From contig OZ245815.1 of the NCBI GenBank assembly GCA_965228425.1, forward strand, positions 2,790,001-2,854,000: a stretch of 64,000 nt of DNA, in the 5' to 3' direction. The translations under genes and the position numbers were made by a program. Source of the DNA: JAJFJD01 sp965228425. Lineage in GTDB: Bacteria; Pseudomonadota; Alphaproteobacteria; UBA8366. Below the pieces are notes generated by a model. It searched no databases. It worked only from the letters and a program-made list of their open reading frames with translations, and was not told where the DNA came from. Positions within the stretch are counted from its first letter, which is position 1. The number at the start of each line of letters is the position of its first letter. Of this stretch, positions 1 to 8,620 are shown one piece after another.

Positions 1-228
1 CATCCGCCGCAGCATGAAATCGGCAAAATACTCTATGGAAACTCGGCGAGGATGGTTGTGTTCTATGCGAAGCGAAAAGAGAGATTGGAGCCCGCCGAGC
101 GCCGGACTTGGCTCGACCTCCTTCGAAAGACGACCTTCCGTCCAGGCAAATCACCGGGCCAAACCGCGCGGGAAGCTGCCGGCCGGATCGGCACCTTGTT
201 ACCTTTCATCTTGCTGCCGCATCAATGA
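1..228 (+). CDS. C-terminal part of a possible amidohydrolase-family protein (cut by window edge)
   Basis: Frame 1 is open from the left edge of the window for 75 codons and ends in TGA at 226-228, converging on the tctA gene. Near the start it encodes EIGKILYGNSARM, which resembles the C-terminal 'KIL..NAARL' signature of amidohydrolase family 2 (metal-dependent hydrolases). That motif is normally only a few residues from the end, yet about 55 more residues follow. The tail may be an extension, a frameshifted end or chance. No start codon is visible, so this is a partial gene at best. Confidence 0.35.
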   Translation, partial: HPPQHEIGKILYGNSARMVVFYAKRKERLEPAERRTWLDLLRKTTFRPGKSPGQTAREAAGRIGTLLPFILLPHQ

Positions 229-270
229 TGTCGCTGCGTGACGTTGGCCCTGCACGTGCCGTCCGATAGG

Positions 271-1797
271 TTATCCGTCGGCGGGCCTGGGTTCCGCGCC
301 CGGCTTTTGTTTGATGGTCTGGTAAATCCGAACTCCGATCACCAGCACCGCCAGGAAGATGAAGAAGATGGCGAGCGGCCGCTCAAAGAAAATCATCGGT
401 CCGTCTTCCGAAAGCAGTAAGGCTTGTCGCAAGGCGCGTTCGGCGCCTGGTCCAAGAATGAAGGCGATGATGAACGCCGGCAGGCTGTAGTCGAATTTCT
501 TGAAGAAATATCCGACAAACCCGAAGAGGCACATCATCATGACGTCGAACAGCGTATTGCGAAGCGCGTAAACCGCGATGATCGACGTGATGAAGATAAA
601 CGGGTAGATGACGCGGACCGGCACCTTGGCGATTATCCGGCCGATGATGTCGCTGCCCCAATAGCCCATGATGAAATAGGTGAGGATGCAGAGCAGGCCG
701 GATGCGAATAGGCCGTAGATGATGTTGGTGTCGGTCTCGAAGATCTTCGGTCCGATATTCATGCCGTGGATCAGGAAGACGCCGCCGAGCAAGGCGGCGG
801 CCACGCTCCCGGGAATGCCGAGCGTGAGCAGCGGAATGATATTGGCCCCGGACACCGAGTTGTTGGCCGCTTCGGCGGCCGCAACGCCCTTGATCTCGCC
901 TTCGCCCCATTTATCTTCGGATTTCCGCGAGCGCTTCGCCTCGGCATAGGCCACGAAACAAGCGGCCGACGCGCCGACGCCCGGCAACATGCCGATGATC
1001 GTCCCCATGCCGGTCGACTTGGCCATGACCGGCAAACTGCGCTTGAGATCGCGCCAAGTGACGTAGTTGTCCTGCGGCACGTCGGATTTTTTCGACAACA
1101 TGCGTTCCGCACCGAGAGCGCCCCGATCGGCGATCTGGATGAATATTTCGGAAACGACAAATACGCCCAGCAGGACGGGCACGAGACCGATTCCCGTTTC
1201 CAAGTAGTTCACCTCGAAGGTGAGGCGGGGCATCGAGCTGATCGGGTCGAGCCCGATGATCGAGAGCAGGATTCCCAGCATCGTGCTTATCAGGCCGCGG
1301 ACAATTGAGTTGCCGATGACGCTGCCGATGATGACGAAGGCGGTGCAATAGACCGCGAAGATTTCCGGCGGTCCCATGCGGGCCGTGTAGATCGCGATGA
1401 AGGCGGCCCCGAATATCAGCAGGCATTCGGAGAAGAAATCGCCGGCCGCCGATGCGATGACGGCCATCTTCAGGGCCTTGCCCTGCTTGCCTTGCCGGGT
1501 GAGCGGGTAACCTTCGATCTGCGTCGCGGATGCTTGTGGCGTGCCCGGCGTGTTGAACAGGATGGCCGGGATTGATCCGCCGAAGCTTGCGGATTTACCG
1601 ATCGTGTAGACGAAGACAAGCGCGGACAGGGGTTCCAAATAGAATGACAACGGAATGATCATCGAGATGGCGGCGGACGCGGTCAGGCCGGGTGTCGCGC
1701 CTGCCAGCAGGCCGATCGTTGTGCCCAGAATGGCGTAGAAGACGGCCCAGCCGCTGCTGAAAAGCGTAACGATACCGTCGAAAATCGGGTGTTCCAT
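271..1797 (-). CDS. tctA: Tripartite tricarboxylate transporter, large membrane subunit TctA
   Basis: A 508-residue, strongly hydrophobic protein of the usual TctA length. It is the large, roughly 12-segment permease of a TTT-family secondary transporter, which imports carboxylates handed over by a periplasmic TctC protein. Visible family signatures are the glycine-rich GLLAGATPGLTASAA stretch near residues 27-41 and the second half-repeat MGTIIGMLPGVGASAACF around residue 260. It is the last gene of the minus-strand order tctC-tctB-tctA, 11 bp after tctB, and ends 42 bp short of a convergent partial ORF. The substrate cannot be read from the sequence; TTT systems carry citrate and many other organic acids. 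Confidence 0.95.
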   Translation of the reverse strand: MEHPIFDGIVTLFSSGWAVFYAILGTTIGLLAGATPGLTASAAISMIIPLSFYLEPLSALVFVYTIGKSASFGGSIPAILFNTPGTPQASATQIEGYPLTRQGKQGKALKMAVIASAAGDFFSECLLIFGAAFIAIYTARMGPPEIFAVYCTAFVIIGSVIGNSIVRGLISTMLGILLSIIGLDPISSMPRLTFEVNYLETGIGLVPVLLGVFVVSEIFIQIADRGALGAERMLSKKSDVPQDNYVTWRDLKRSLPVMAKSTGMGTIIGMLPGVGASAACFVAYAEAKRSRKSEDKWGEGEIKGVAAAEAANNSVSGANIIPLLTLGIPGSVAAALLGGVFLIHGMNIGPKIFETDTNIIYGLFASGLLCILTYFIMGYWGSDIIGRIIAKVPVRVIYPFIFITSIIAVYALRNTLFDVMMMCLFGFVGYFFKKFDYSLPAFIIAFILGPGAERALRQALLLSEDGPMIFFERPLAIFFIFLAVLVIGVRIYQTIKQKPGAEPRPADG

Positions 1798-1808
1798 ATC
1801 CTGTCGTC

Positions 1809-2333
1809 CTATACGCCTATGAACTTCTGCATCGGGCCGAAGAGATAGTAGTTATCGTACTCGAGGAGCATGCCCGTTGGCTCCAACAGCCTGAAAATGC
1901 CGAAGAAAATCACGTAGTAGAAAATCGCGGCTATCACCGGGATGACGACAAGCCATTTGAGGCCGCGGTTCCCGAATATCGCCAAGGTCGCCGACAGCGC
2001 GATAGTTGTCGGTATCAAATATTGAAACAGGTTGATGAGGCCGAGGTAAATGAAGGCAATCGCCGCCATCGGAATGACCCAGAAAAAGAAGAGCCGAATC
2101 TCGTTCGATCCGTCGTCCTGAACGGGGGCGGGGTCGCTGCGGAAGCGCAATGCGGCGCCGCCTAACATGATCAAGATAAGGGCGATCAGGATGTATAAGA
2201 TCGCTTGCGGGAAGACATATGGCTGCAGCCCGGTGCCGAACGGGTCTTCCTCGATTGCTAGGGATGCCCAATAGAATATTAGCGCCGTAATCAGCATCAC
2301 GATCGCTGAAATCAAATCTCGTCGTGCCGTCAT
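1809..2333 (-). CDS. tctB: Tripartite tricarboxylate transporter, small membrane subunit TctB
   Basis: 174 residues with about four predicted membrane segments, the normal architecture of TctB: one near residues 10-27, one at 45-60, and two in the C-terminal half including ALSATLAIFG and VVIPVIAAIFYYVIFF. TctB is the poorly conserved small partner of TctA in TTT transporters. It lies between tctC and tctA on the minus strand. The gap to tctA is 11 bp, while the gap to tctC is 76 bp and holds a strong hairpin. The call rests on context and topology more than on sequence motifs. Confidence 0.9.
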   Translation of the reverse strand: MTARRDLISAIVMLITALIFYWASLAIEEDPFGTGLQPYVFPQAILYILIALILIMLGGAALRFRSDPAPVQDDGSNEIRLFFFWVIPMAAIAFIYLGLINLFQYLIPTTIALSATLAIFGNRGLKWLVVIPVIAAIFYYVIFFGIFRLLEPTGMLLEYDNYYLFGPMQKFIGV

Positions 2334-2352
2334 CGCGTACCTGTAGGAAAAC

Positions 2353-2382
2353 CGCGGGACGGAATTTTAGACCCGTCCCGCG
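2353..2382 (-). terminator. Intercistronic hairpin between tctC and tctB
   Basis: A perfect 10-bp stem (2353-2362 with 2373-2382, arms CGCGGGACGG and CCGTCCCGCG) closes a 10-nt loop. Read on the minus strand it is followed by GTTTTCC, a short T-run. It lies after the tctC stop and before the tctB start, so it probably acts as a partial terminator or mRNA-stabilising element that lets the binding protein be made in excess over the membrane subunits. Confidence 0.65.
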
Positions 2383-2409
2383 ATAGTTGGCTTACAACCG
2401 TCTCGACTA

Positions 2410-3372
2410 TTACTTTTTCTTCAGTTCGTCGACGAGCGGTTGCCAGAGCGAGGTCAGAGACTTGTAGTACTTCAACGTCTCCGGACCACTCTTGTATTTG
2501 GACGGAAGGCCAGCCTTGCCCAAGAGCCTCCTGAACGCTTTATGCTCTGTCATCTTCTGACAGGCGGCGTCGAGAATCTTGATCCGTTCGTCCGAGACAC
2601 CCTTCGGTGCCATCACGATCATCGGGGTGAAGACTTCGGTGAAGTTTACGCCGAGTTCCTTCATCGTCGCGACGTCCTTGTTATTCGGATCCCGCTCCGG
2701 GAAGAGCAAGCCCAATACGCGCAGCTGATCCTGGAAACCACTGCGCAGATGGATACCGAAGACGCCGTAATCGACTTGCTTACCGATCACGAGGCCGCGT
2801 GCCGGCGCGCCGCCCTTGGCGGGAACGTCCTGGCCTTTGATGTTGTTCCGCTTCGCGAAGGCGAGGGCGGCAATACCCCAGGTGCTGGTGCGGCCTGGCG
2901 TCGCGAACCGCATCTTGCCGGGGTTCGCTTGGGCCTCGGCGACCAACTGCTTGGCGGTCTTGATCGGGCTGTCCTTATGGACGAAGACCGCGGGCAGCAG
3001 GCGGCCAACCATGCAGACGATCTTGAAGTCCTTGAACGGATCGACCGGCGCTTTCCGGAACTGGGTCGAGAAATAGAGTGCGCCGCTCGAAGCGAGATGG
3101 ATGGTGTGGCCGTCCGGTTTGGAGTCCGCGACGAATTTAGCCGCCGGAACGCCGGATCCGCCGGGCTTGTTGACGACGATAAGCGGTTGAAGATTGAGAT
3201 ACTCCGGTGCCACGCTCGCCAGTGCGCGTGCATATGAGTCGGTGCCGCCGCCGGCGCCGTAGCCGACAATTATCGTAACGGGTTTACGGGGGAAATCTGC
3301 CGCGTTGGCAGCGCCGAAGGTGAAGGCCGCGAGGGCAGCCGCCGACACCAGGGCTAGTTTCTTAAGTCTCAT
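2410..3372 (-). CDS. tctC: Tripartite tricarboxylate transporter substrate-binding protein TctC (copy 1)
   Basis: 320 residues, typical of the TctC/Bug family of periplasmic binding proteins. Residues 1-24 form a Sec signal peptide ending in AANA-A. The mature part begins FPRKPVTIIVGYGAGGGTDSYARAL, where the PxKP(V/I)TIIV..GAGGGTD pattern is the family's first ligand-binding loop. The protein hands a carboxylate to TctAB. It is the first gene of the tctCBA operon, with a good ribosome site (AGGGAGG) before its ATG. It is clearly paralogous to the orphan TctC at 6123-7100; long blocks such as KAPVDPFKDFKI and PGRTSTWGIA are identical, so the two probably bind related ligands. Confidence 0.95.
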   Translation of the reverse strand: MRLKKLALVSAAALAAFTFGAANAADFPRKPVTIIVGYGAGGGTDSYARALASVAPEYLNLQPLIVVNKPGGSGVPAAKFVADSKPDGHTIHLASSGALYFSTQFRKAPVDPFKDFKIVCMVGRLLPAVFVHKDSPIKTAKQLVAEAQANPGKMRFATPGRTSTWGIAALAFAKRNNIKGQDVPAKGGAPARGLVIGKQVDYGVFGIHLRSGFQDQLRVLGLLFPERDPNNKDVATMKELGVNFTEVFTPMIVMAPKGVSDERIKILDAACQKMTEHKAFRRLLGKAGLPSKYKSGPETLKYYKSLTSLWQPLVDELKKK

Positions 3373-3751
3373 GTTACCTCCCTATCGAAAGAGAATTCTG
3401 ATTTTCGGTGGATTACCATCGGCATTGCGAGGATCGTTTTGGTGCAGATGGTTCCGATTTTCGCTGCCGGAAGTGTAGCACCAGTCGTAGCGAATCCAAA
3501 TTATGTCCGGTGCGGGCAGGGCCGATTGCTTCCAACGATTGCGGAAATTGATCGTCAGTTCTAAACATTATTGTGCGTCGGACTCATTTCGCGTGCGGCT
3601 TAATCATTAGGATGCAATTCCGCCACTACCGATAGTATAGGTTCAAACCGGTAGAGTTAGGTTCGATGACCGGAAGGAAGGTGTGGTCACACAGCACAAG
3701 CTTTTCGAGAATATCCTCCTAAAAAACGTCAACTAAGAGGGAGAATTCTCA
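3373..3751. promoter_or_regulatory. Divergent intergenic region, tctCBA and the 3752 gene
   Basis: 379 bp without a gene between two divergent starts; the promoters of both should lie here. Two imperfect direct repeats are visible at 3639-3651 (AGGTTCAAACCGG) and 3659-3673 (AGGTTCGATGACCGG), 20 bp apart start to start. They could be an operator, but this rests only on their similarity and position. No adjacent regulator gene and no convincing -35/-10 pair was identified. Confidence 0.4.
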
Positions 3752-4453
3752 ATGCCTTGGCTGACCGATAAGGATCTTGCCGCAATTCAAGACTATGTCG
3801 ATATGATACGCGCACGCGCCGACTCAAAGGGCCTCCGAATGATTGTCGAGACCGACCCGTGGGCGTTCCGTGATTTTCTCGCCGCGCAAGAATACACGCA
3901 TGGAGTGCCAACGACGCACGATCCCGCAACGACAGATGTTAGGCCCGGTAATTTTTTTTGGCTGCAACTGCGGCATGGTCCGGAAATCGTGGCCTGTCAT
4001 GCGCAGCGTTGGGTGGAAACCCGCAATTTGATCGAGTTGGTCCGAACGCATAGCGTGTTCATGGATCTTTCGCCGACACTGGATCACCGGCGTGTCGATC
4101 TGTATCCGGAAGCAGCGGAGTTGTTCATCGCCGGCCGAATTGGGATTGGCGGTGGATTCTGGATTCGGAAAGATTGGCGCGGCAAGGGTTTGACGGAGCT
4201 CTTCTCGCGTGTCGGCCGTGCCATTGCGCTTCGGCAGTTTTCGTTGGAATGGTATGTGGCGTTTTTCCTGAACACCGACCGTCGCACGCGGTTCGGGCGG
4301 CAAGGCGCGGCGTTCTCTAACTCCGTTCCCCTCCTGAACGGTTACTTCCCGCCCTACGGCCGGCCCGAGGACATTCAGCTGATGTACATGAGCCGGTCCG
4401 ACATTTTGCGCCAGATATCGCACGAAATCATGGCGCAGCCTGAGGCGGCGTAA
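3752..4453 (+). CDS. Uncharacterised protein with a GNAT-like motif
   Basis: 233 residues with a clear ribosome site (GAGGGAG) upstream of the ATG. I do not recognise the family. Residues about 135-160 read IGGGFWIRKDWRGKGLTELF, and the R-G-K-G-L part resembles the acetyl-CoA loop (motif A) of GNAT acetyltransferases, followed by an Arg/Ala-rich helix. This suggests a GNAT-like fold but not a substrate. There is no signal peptide or membrane segment. It is divergent from tctC and its 3' end overlaps the convergent PAS_5-like gene by 26 bp. A link to the transporter is possible but unproven. Confidence 0.7.
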   Translation: MPWLTDKDLAAIQDYVDMIRARADSKGLRMIVETDPWAFRDFLAAQEYTHGVPTTHDPATTDVRPGNFFWLQLRHGPEIVACHAQRWVETRNLIELVRTHSVFMDLSPTLDHRRVDLYPEAAELFIAGRIGIGGGFWIRKDWRGKGLTELFSRVGRAIALRQFSLEWYVAFFLNTDRRTRFGRQGAAFSNSVPLLNGYFPPYGRPEDIQLMYMSRSDILRQISHEIMAQPEAA

Positions 4454-4964
4454 GGACGCGATAGGAATAGAAAATTTTCTGCACGCCGGCCTTCTCGTTG
4501 AGGACCGGAACAAGCAATCGAAGATATTCCCGGTAGACCCCTCGAATCGTCTGGTCGATGTAGTGCGCGACCGGGCATTCCTCGTATTTGCACTGTTCGT
4601 ATTCGATCGCGCACCAGCGTGCGTGCGTCCAGACGGGATAGGCCGCTACGCGCTGGCCGGAATGGTCGCCGAAGGTCACCCCGTTGTGGTTGTGCAGAAC
4701 GTAGTCCAGCGGGCATTCGCCGGAGACGTCGATCCAGGGGAAACTATGCGATTGGCGTGCGCTGGCTTGGAGATAAGGGCGCTCGATGATCTGCGTATCG
4801 GGATCGGCCTTGGGATCGTTGAGCCAGGCGAGGTAGAGCGATTTGAGCGGCGAGGGCTGTCCCGTCGCCTCTTCATAGGCGATCTCGGTCCGCATAAGGC
4901 GGTCGATCGAAATGCGTTCGCGGGTGTGGCTGGCCTCGTCGCAAACTTCGGTCGTCAAATCCAT
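4428..4964 (-). CDS. PAS_5-like protein, second of a coupled pair
   Basis: 178 residues, soluble, with no signal peptide. The layout is an N-terminal helix with L...W, then F.WIDV.GECPLDYVLHNHNGVTFGDHSGQRV, then a helix ending YREYLRLLVPVLNE. This matches the shape of the alphaproteobacterial PAS_5 (DUF1254-unrelated, PAS-like) proteins, stand-alone PAS-fold sensors of unknown role. The start ATG directly abuts the stop of the upstream gene (TAGATG), so the two are translationally coupled. The 3' end overlaps the convergent 3752 gene by 26 bp. Assignment is by motif layout only. Confidence 0.6.
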   Translation of the reverse strand: MDLTTEVCDEASHTRERISIDRLMRTEIAYEEATGQPSPLKSLYLAWLNDPKADPDTQIIERPYLQASARQSHSFPWIDVSGECPLDYVLHNHNGVTFGDHSGQRVAAYPVWTHARWCAIEYEQCKYEECPVAHYIDQTIRGVYREYLRLLVPVLNEKAGVQKIFYSYRVLTPPQAAP

Positions 4965-5516
4965 CTAGATCGACTCCAAATCGAACGGTGTCATGTTGTG
5001 GGACTCAATCAGATGATAGACGCTGTACACCTTCGTGACCGGACCGGCGATATCCCGGACCGGCAACAGAATGCGCCGGTAGTTTGCCTCAATGCCGTCA
5101 AATACTTGATTGATGCCTTGGTATAGGGGTTTGCGGGTCTCTTTGCATTCGAGAAGGTCGAATTGCAGAATTCGCCGGTGCAACGGATTAAGGAGACTTT
5201 GCAGTGCGCAGTTCACCGTCGTTTGCTCCGCGGCGCTGCGCGAAACGATGAGGTAATTTTGCGGGTTTGCGCGCTTCGTTTCGACATGCAGGAGCTGACG
5301 CCGTTCGTCCTGGTCCAGAAAGCGGTTGGGATTGAATTCGCGGTCAACCGGGATGTCGTCGTTCTGGTGGTCGCGCCAATGCTGATATGCCTTATAGATC
5401 ACAGTCGGTCCGCTACCTTCGCGGTCTGCTATCAACTCCGGCGAAAAGGAATTGCAATACCATTCGTCGTTACCGGACTTTATAGAAAGGTGCGCTTCTT
5501 TCGGTTTCCCAATCAT
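4965..5516 (-). CDS. PAS_5-like protein, first of a coupled pair
   Basis: 183 residues. The central part reads AYQHWRDHQNDDIPVDREFNP, then a beta-rich stretch, then a C-terminal helix and strand NYRRILLPVRDIAGPVTKVYSVY. The W......P.R..F(D/N)P opening and the Y.R.LLPV...G.V closing are what I associate with PAS_5 stand-alone sensor proteins. It resembles the next gene in layout, which suggests an old duplication, and its TAG stop touches that gene's ATG. No effector domain is attached, so any signalling partner must be encoded elsewhere. The exact function is unknown. Confidence 0.6.
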   Translation of the reverse strand: MIGKPKEAHLSIKSGNDEWYCNSFSPELIADREGSGPTVIYKAYQHWRDHQNDDIPVDREFNPNRFLDQDERRQLLHVETKRANPQNYLIVSRSAAEQTTVNCALQSLLNPLHRRILQFDLLECKETRKPLYQGINQVFDGIEANYRRILLPVRDIAGPVTKVYSVYHLIESHNMTPFDLESI

Positions 5517-6122
5517 CGCGTTCCTATGCCCAATATTGCAGCTGCATTGTTGCTCTATGCATTTCTTTGTCTAATTTTCGTTCTTGCGAGGTCGATCAAA
5601 CTTCAACTTAGCCATAAAACCGGCGTTTCGATGATTTTGGCCAGGTTAATCGATCTTCCCTGCTATTCTACAACCAATTCGAAGGCAGCCAGCGCCTAAG
5701 GGACTAATAATTATACAATTAATCTATAGGGGCAGTCTTATCCTTCCGATCGCCCGTTATAGTGACGAAATTTTCCTGCATCGAAAAGTAGAAAATAAAA
5801 AAATTTCTTCCCGTCGTCCAAATTCAGGGGCGCCTCCTTTGCCCGTTCAAGCTGTGCTACGGATTTCCGCCGAGCGGCCGCGAAGGGACCAACGTCGGTT
5901 ACCGCGTCGCCACGGCCCGGAACGAGCCTGTCATCGTCGAAACCGCCGGAACGCATCGCAGAATTTGCGGATTGATATATCCTGCTACACTGTAGCTCTA
6001 AACCGTGCAGACACGGGCCTCTATGTGACCTTCTTGAGACGGGTCGCCAAGGTGCCTCAGTCTGAACGGACAATCGTTGCACAAAAAAGCGAACGAAGAT
6101 TGGAGACAGAAAGGGAGGTACT
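5517..6122. other. Gene-free stretch upstream of orphan tctC
   Basis: About 600 bp with no convincing coding region; short ORFs here lack ribosome sites and recognisable motifs. The stretch is visibly more A/T-rich than its surroundings, especially 5560-5810. It should hold the promoter of the PAS_5 pair (leftward) and that of the second tctC (rightward). No tRNA, riboswitch or repeat was recognised. Confidence 0.5.
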
Positions 6123-7100
6123 ATGAAAACCCCGAATGCAATCGTTATGGGGATGGCCGCAGCGCTGACGCTCGGCGTTATGTCGACGGCGCAGGCGGCG
6201 GAATATCCGCGTAAGCCGATTACCCTTGTTGTCGGCTTCGGTGCGGGCGGCGGCACGGATTCCTATGCCCGTGCGCTTGCCAGCGTAGCCCCGGAATACA
6301 TCAACAACCAACCATTGATCGTGGTGAACAAGCCCGGCGGATCGGGTGTGCCGGCGGCGAAATTCGTCGCCGATGCCAAGCCCGACGGACACACACTGTA
6401 TCTCGCTTCCGGCGGGTCTTTCTACTTCTCCACGGAATTCCGTAAAGCGCCCGTGGATCCGTTCAAGGACTTCAAGATCGCCTGTATGGTTGGCCGGCTG
6501 TTGCCTGCCGTCTTCGTGCACCAGGACAGTCATATCAAGACGGCCAAGCAATTGGTTACCGAGGCCAAAGCGAACCCCGGCAAGATGCGCTTCTCCACGC
6601 CGGGACGGACCAGTACTTGGGGTATCGCCGGACTTGCCTTCATCAAGCGCAACGGCATCAAGGCGCAAGATGTGCCGGCCAAGGGCGGCGCGCCGGCGCG
6701 GGGACTGTTGATCGGGAAACAGGTCGACTTCAGCGTGATCGGTATCCATTTGATCAACGGCTTCCAGGGTCAGGTGCGCGCGTTGGGATTGCTCTTCCCG
6801 GAACGTGATCCGAACAACAAGAACGTTCCGACCATGAAGGAAGAGGGCGTGGCCTACACCCAGGTCTTCACGCCGATGCTCGTCATGGCGCCCAAGGCGA
6901 CGCCGGACGCAATCCTGCAGAAGTTCGACGCGTCCTGCGCGAAGATGACGGCCCATAAGGCATACGGCAGATTGCTGAAGAAGGCTGGGCTTCCGACGAA
7001 GTACCTCTCGGGCCCGAAGGCCGACACCTATTATCGAGGGCTGATTAAGGAATGGCAGCCGCTCGTGTCCGAACTCAAGAACGCGAAGAAAAAGAAGTAG
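6123..7100 (+). CDS. Orphan TctC-family substrate-binding protein (copy 2)
   Basis: 325 residues with a Sec signal peptide (cleavage near AQA-AEYPRKP) and a strong GGGAGG ribosome site. It is a TctC/Bug periplasmic binding protein with the PRKPITLVVGFGAGGGTDSY ligand loop. It is very similar to the tctC of the operon at 2410-3372 over its whole length, yet has no tctA or tctB beside it. Orphan Bug proteins are common in proteobacteria and may share a distant or neighbouring TctAB, here perhaps the one 4 kb away, or act as sensors. The C-terminus ends in a lysine run. It is followed by a long GC-rich inverted repeat. Confidence 0.93.
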   Translation: MKTPNAIVMGMAAALTLGVMSTAQAAEYPRKPITLVVGFGAGGGTDSYARALASVAPEYINNQPLIVVNKPGGSGVPAAKFVADAKPDGHTLYLASGGSFYFSTEFRKAPVDPFKDFKIACMVGRLLPAVFVHQDSHIKTAKQLVTEAKANPGKMRFSTPGRTSTWGIAGLAFIKRNGIKAQDVPAKGGAPARGLLIGKQVDFSVIGIHLINGFQGQVRALGLLFPERDPNNKNVPTMKEEGVAYTQVFTPMLVMAPKATPDAILQKFDASCAKMTAHKAYGRLLKKAGLPTKYLSGPKADTYYRGLIKEWQPLVSELKNAKKKK

Positions 7101-7105
7101 CAGTC

Positions 7106-7160
7106 GGAACGGTATCGCGGCGCGCGGCGGGGAAGATCTCCCGCTGCGCGTCGCGGTTCC
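7106..7160 (+). terminator. GC-rich imperfect hairpin after orphan tctC
   Basis: The arms GGAAC...GCGGCGCGCGGCGGG and CCCGCTGCGCGTCGC...GTTCC form a long stem with a few G-U pairs and a small internal loop around a short apical loop. It lies directly after the tctC stop codon. There is no T-run, so it may be a Rho-assisted terminator or a 3'-end stabiliser rather than a classical intrinsic terminator. Confidence 0.5.
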
Positions 7161-7184
7161 GATCGGCCGGCGGTGTGGAGAATC

Positions 7185-7261
7185 TGGTCGGGGAGACTGG
7201 ATTCGAACCAGCGACATCGTGCTCCCAAAGCACGCACTCTACCAGGCTGAGCTACTCCCCG
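7185..7261 (-). tRNA. tRNA-Pro(TGG)
   Basis: Read on the minus strand this forms a full cloverleaf: acceptor CGGGGAG paired with CTCCCCG, D-arm AGCTCAGCCTGGTAGAGT, anticodon stem-loop GTGCTTTGGGAGCAC with anticodon TGG, T-loop GGTTCGAATCC, discriminator A and a genomically encoded CCA. The TGG anticodon reads proline codons. Confidence 0.95.
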
Positions 7262-7419
7262 AGTCTCGGGATACCTAAGGAATACCGCCGGATTTAGCAA
7301 GCGCTCTTTGGCGTGTCCTGTCGCCGTGCCGGGCAGGGTCGGCGGTGCCCGGACTTGTAATTCGCGGGCGATTGGCCGAGGTTGCCCCTATCGGTCGATC
7401 AAGCGATGGGGAGACAGCC

Positions 7420-8589
7420 GTGACGCAGATCGCGAATAAGGAAGAAGCCGACCCTCAACCGGGCAACGAGCCGGATTGGGCGGCGCTGCGCCGGGAGTTT
7501 CCGACAACGGAGAGCTATGCCTATCTGGCGCTTGCCAACAAGGCACTGCTGCCGCGCCGGGTCGAGTCCGCGATGCAGGAATGGCTGGGCGATATCTTCG
7601 AGAATGCGGGCGAGACGGCCTTCTCGATGGCGCCGATCGAGGAGACCCGCGAGACCGTCGCCCGCGTGTTCGGCGCGCCGGCGGATTGCCTGTCGCTGAT
7701 CAAGAACACGTCGGAAGGGATCAATATCGTCGCCAACGGCGTCGGCTTCGAGCCCGGCGACAACGTGGTGATCAGCGAATTCGAGCACGAGAACAATACT
7801 TTCCCGTGGCGTTATCTGGAACGGCGCGGCGTCGAGGTCCGCATGGTGCGGCCGTCGGCCGACGGGACCGTGCCGGTGTCAGCCTATGAGCCGCATGTGG
7901 ATGACCGGACGCGTGTCGTGGCGGCGGCTTGGGTGTCCTACGGCAACGGCTTCCGCCAGGACCTTCCTGCGCTTGCCGAATTCTGTCACGCGCACGACGC
8001 GCTGTTGGTGGTGGACGGCATTCAGGCGGTCGGCATCCTTGCGGACCCCATCGGGTCGCTCGGTGCGGATGTGGTCATCGCCGGTGGGCATAAGGCGCAG
8101 TTCGGCCTTGCCGGGGCGGGTTTCATGTATATGCGAAAGGCGCTGATCAAAGAGATTTCACCGCCTTATGCGGCCAAGTTCAGTTTCACGTCGAACGACC
8201 GGTTCCAAGACGATCCCGTCCTGGCGGCGGACGGGCATCGTTTCGAATACGGCAATCCGAATTTCCTCGGCGTCTGGGTGCAGCGCCGGTCCGCCGAGTT
8301 CGTGGAATCCGTCGGGCTGGAGAATATCGAGGCCCGGGTGCGGCATCTGACCGACTATGTGATGGATCAGGCGGATGCGCGGGGCGTCACCGTCCGTACG
8401 CCGCGCGACTGGAAGCACCGGGCGGGGATCGTCAGCCTCGATCTCGGCGTCGATCACGAAACGTTGGTCGCGCGGCTGCAGGAAAAGAAGGTCGTTACCA
8501 GTTACAAGGACGGATTCGTCCGCCTGTCGCTCCACTTCTACAACAACGAAGCGGATATCGACCGGTTCTTCGACGTCGCGATCGGCTGA
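7420..8589 (+). CDS. Class V aminotransferase-fold (cysteine desulfurase-like) PLP protein
   Basis: 389 residues from a GTG start preceded by GGGGAG at good spacing; an upstream in-frame ATG at 7345 has no ribosome site. The protein has the fold-type I class V layout: SEFEHENNTFPW around residue 120, the PLP-ring aspartate D199 in VVDGIQAVG, and the Schiff-base lysine K225 in AGGHKAQFG. Members include cysteine desulfurases, kynureninase-like and isopenicillin epimerase-like enzymes. The segment NTSEGINIVANG binds the PLP phosphate. No neighbouring gene fixes the substrate, so only the fold and cofactor are assigned. The gene is followed by a hairpin terminator. Confidence 0.88.
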   Translation: MTQIANKEEADPQPGNEPDWAALRREFPTTESYAYLALANKALLPRRVESAMQEWLGDIFENAGETAFSMAPIEETRETVARVFGAPADCLSLIKNTSEGINIVANGVGFEPGDNVVISEFEHENNTFPWRYLERRGVEVRMVRPSADGTVPVSAYEPHVDDRTRVVAAAWVSYGNGFRQDLPALAEFCHAHDALLVVDGIQAVGILADPIGSLGADVVIAGGHKAQFGLAGAGFMYMRKALIKEISPPYAAKFSFTSNDRFQDDPVLAADGHRFEYGNPNFLGVWVQRRSAEFVESVGLENIEARVRHLTDYVMDQADARGVTVRTPRDWKHRAGIVSLDLGVDHETLVARLQEKKVVTSYKDGFVRLSLHFYNNEADIDRFFDVAIG

Positions 8590-8620
8590 GCGATTCAATT
8601 CGGGAATATTCCAAAAAAGA

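Noticed and set aside
6057..7217. 386-codon minus-strand frame
   Set aside because: Antisense to orphan tctC and reaching into tRNA-Pro. Its composition is typical of a shadow.
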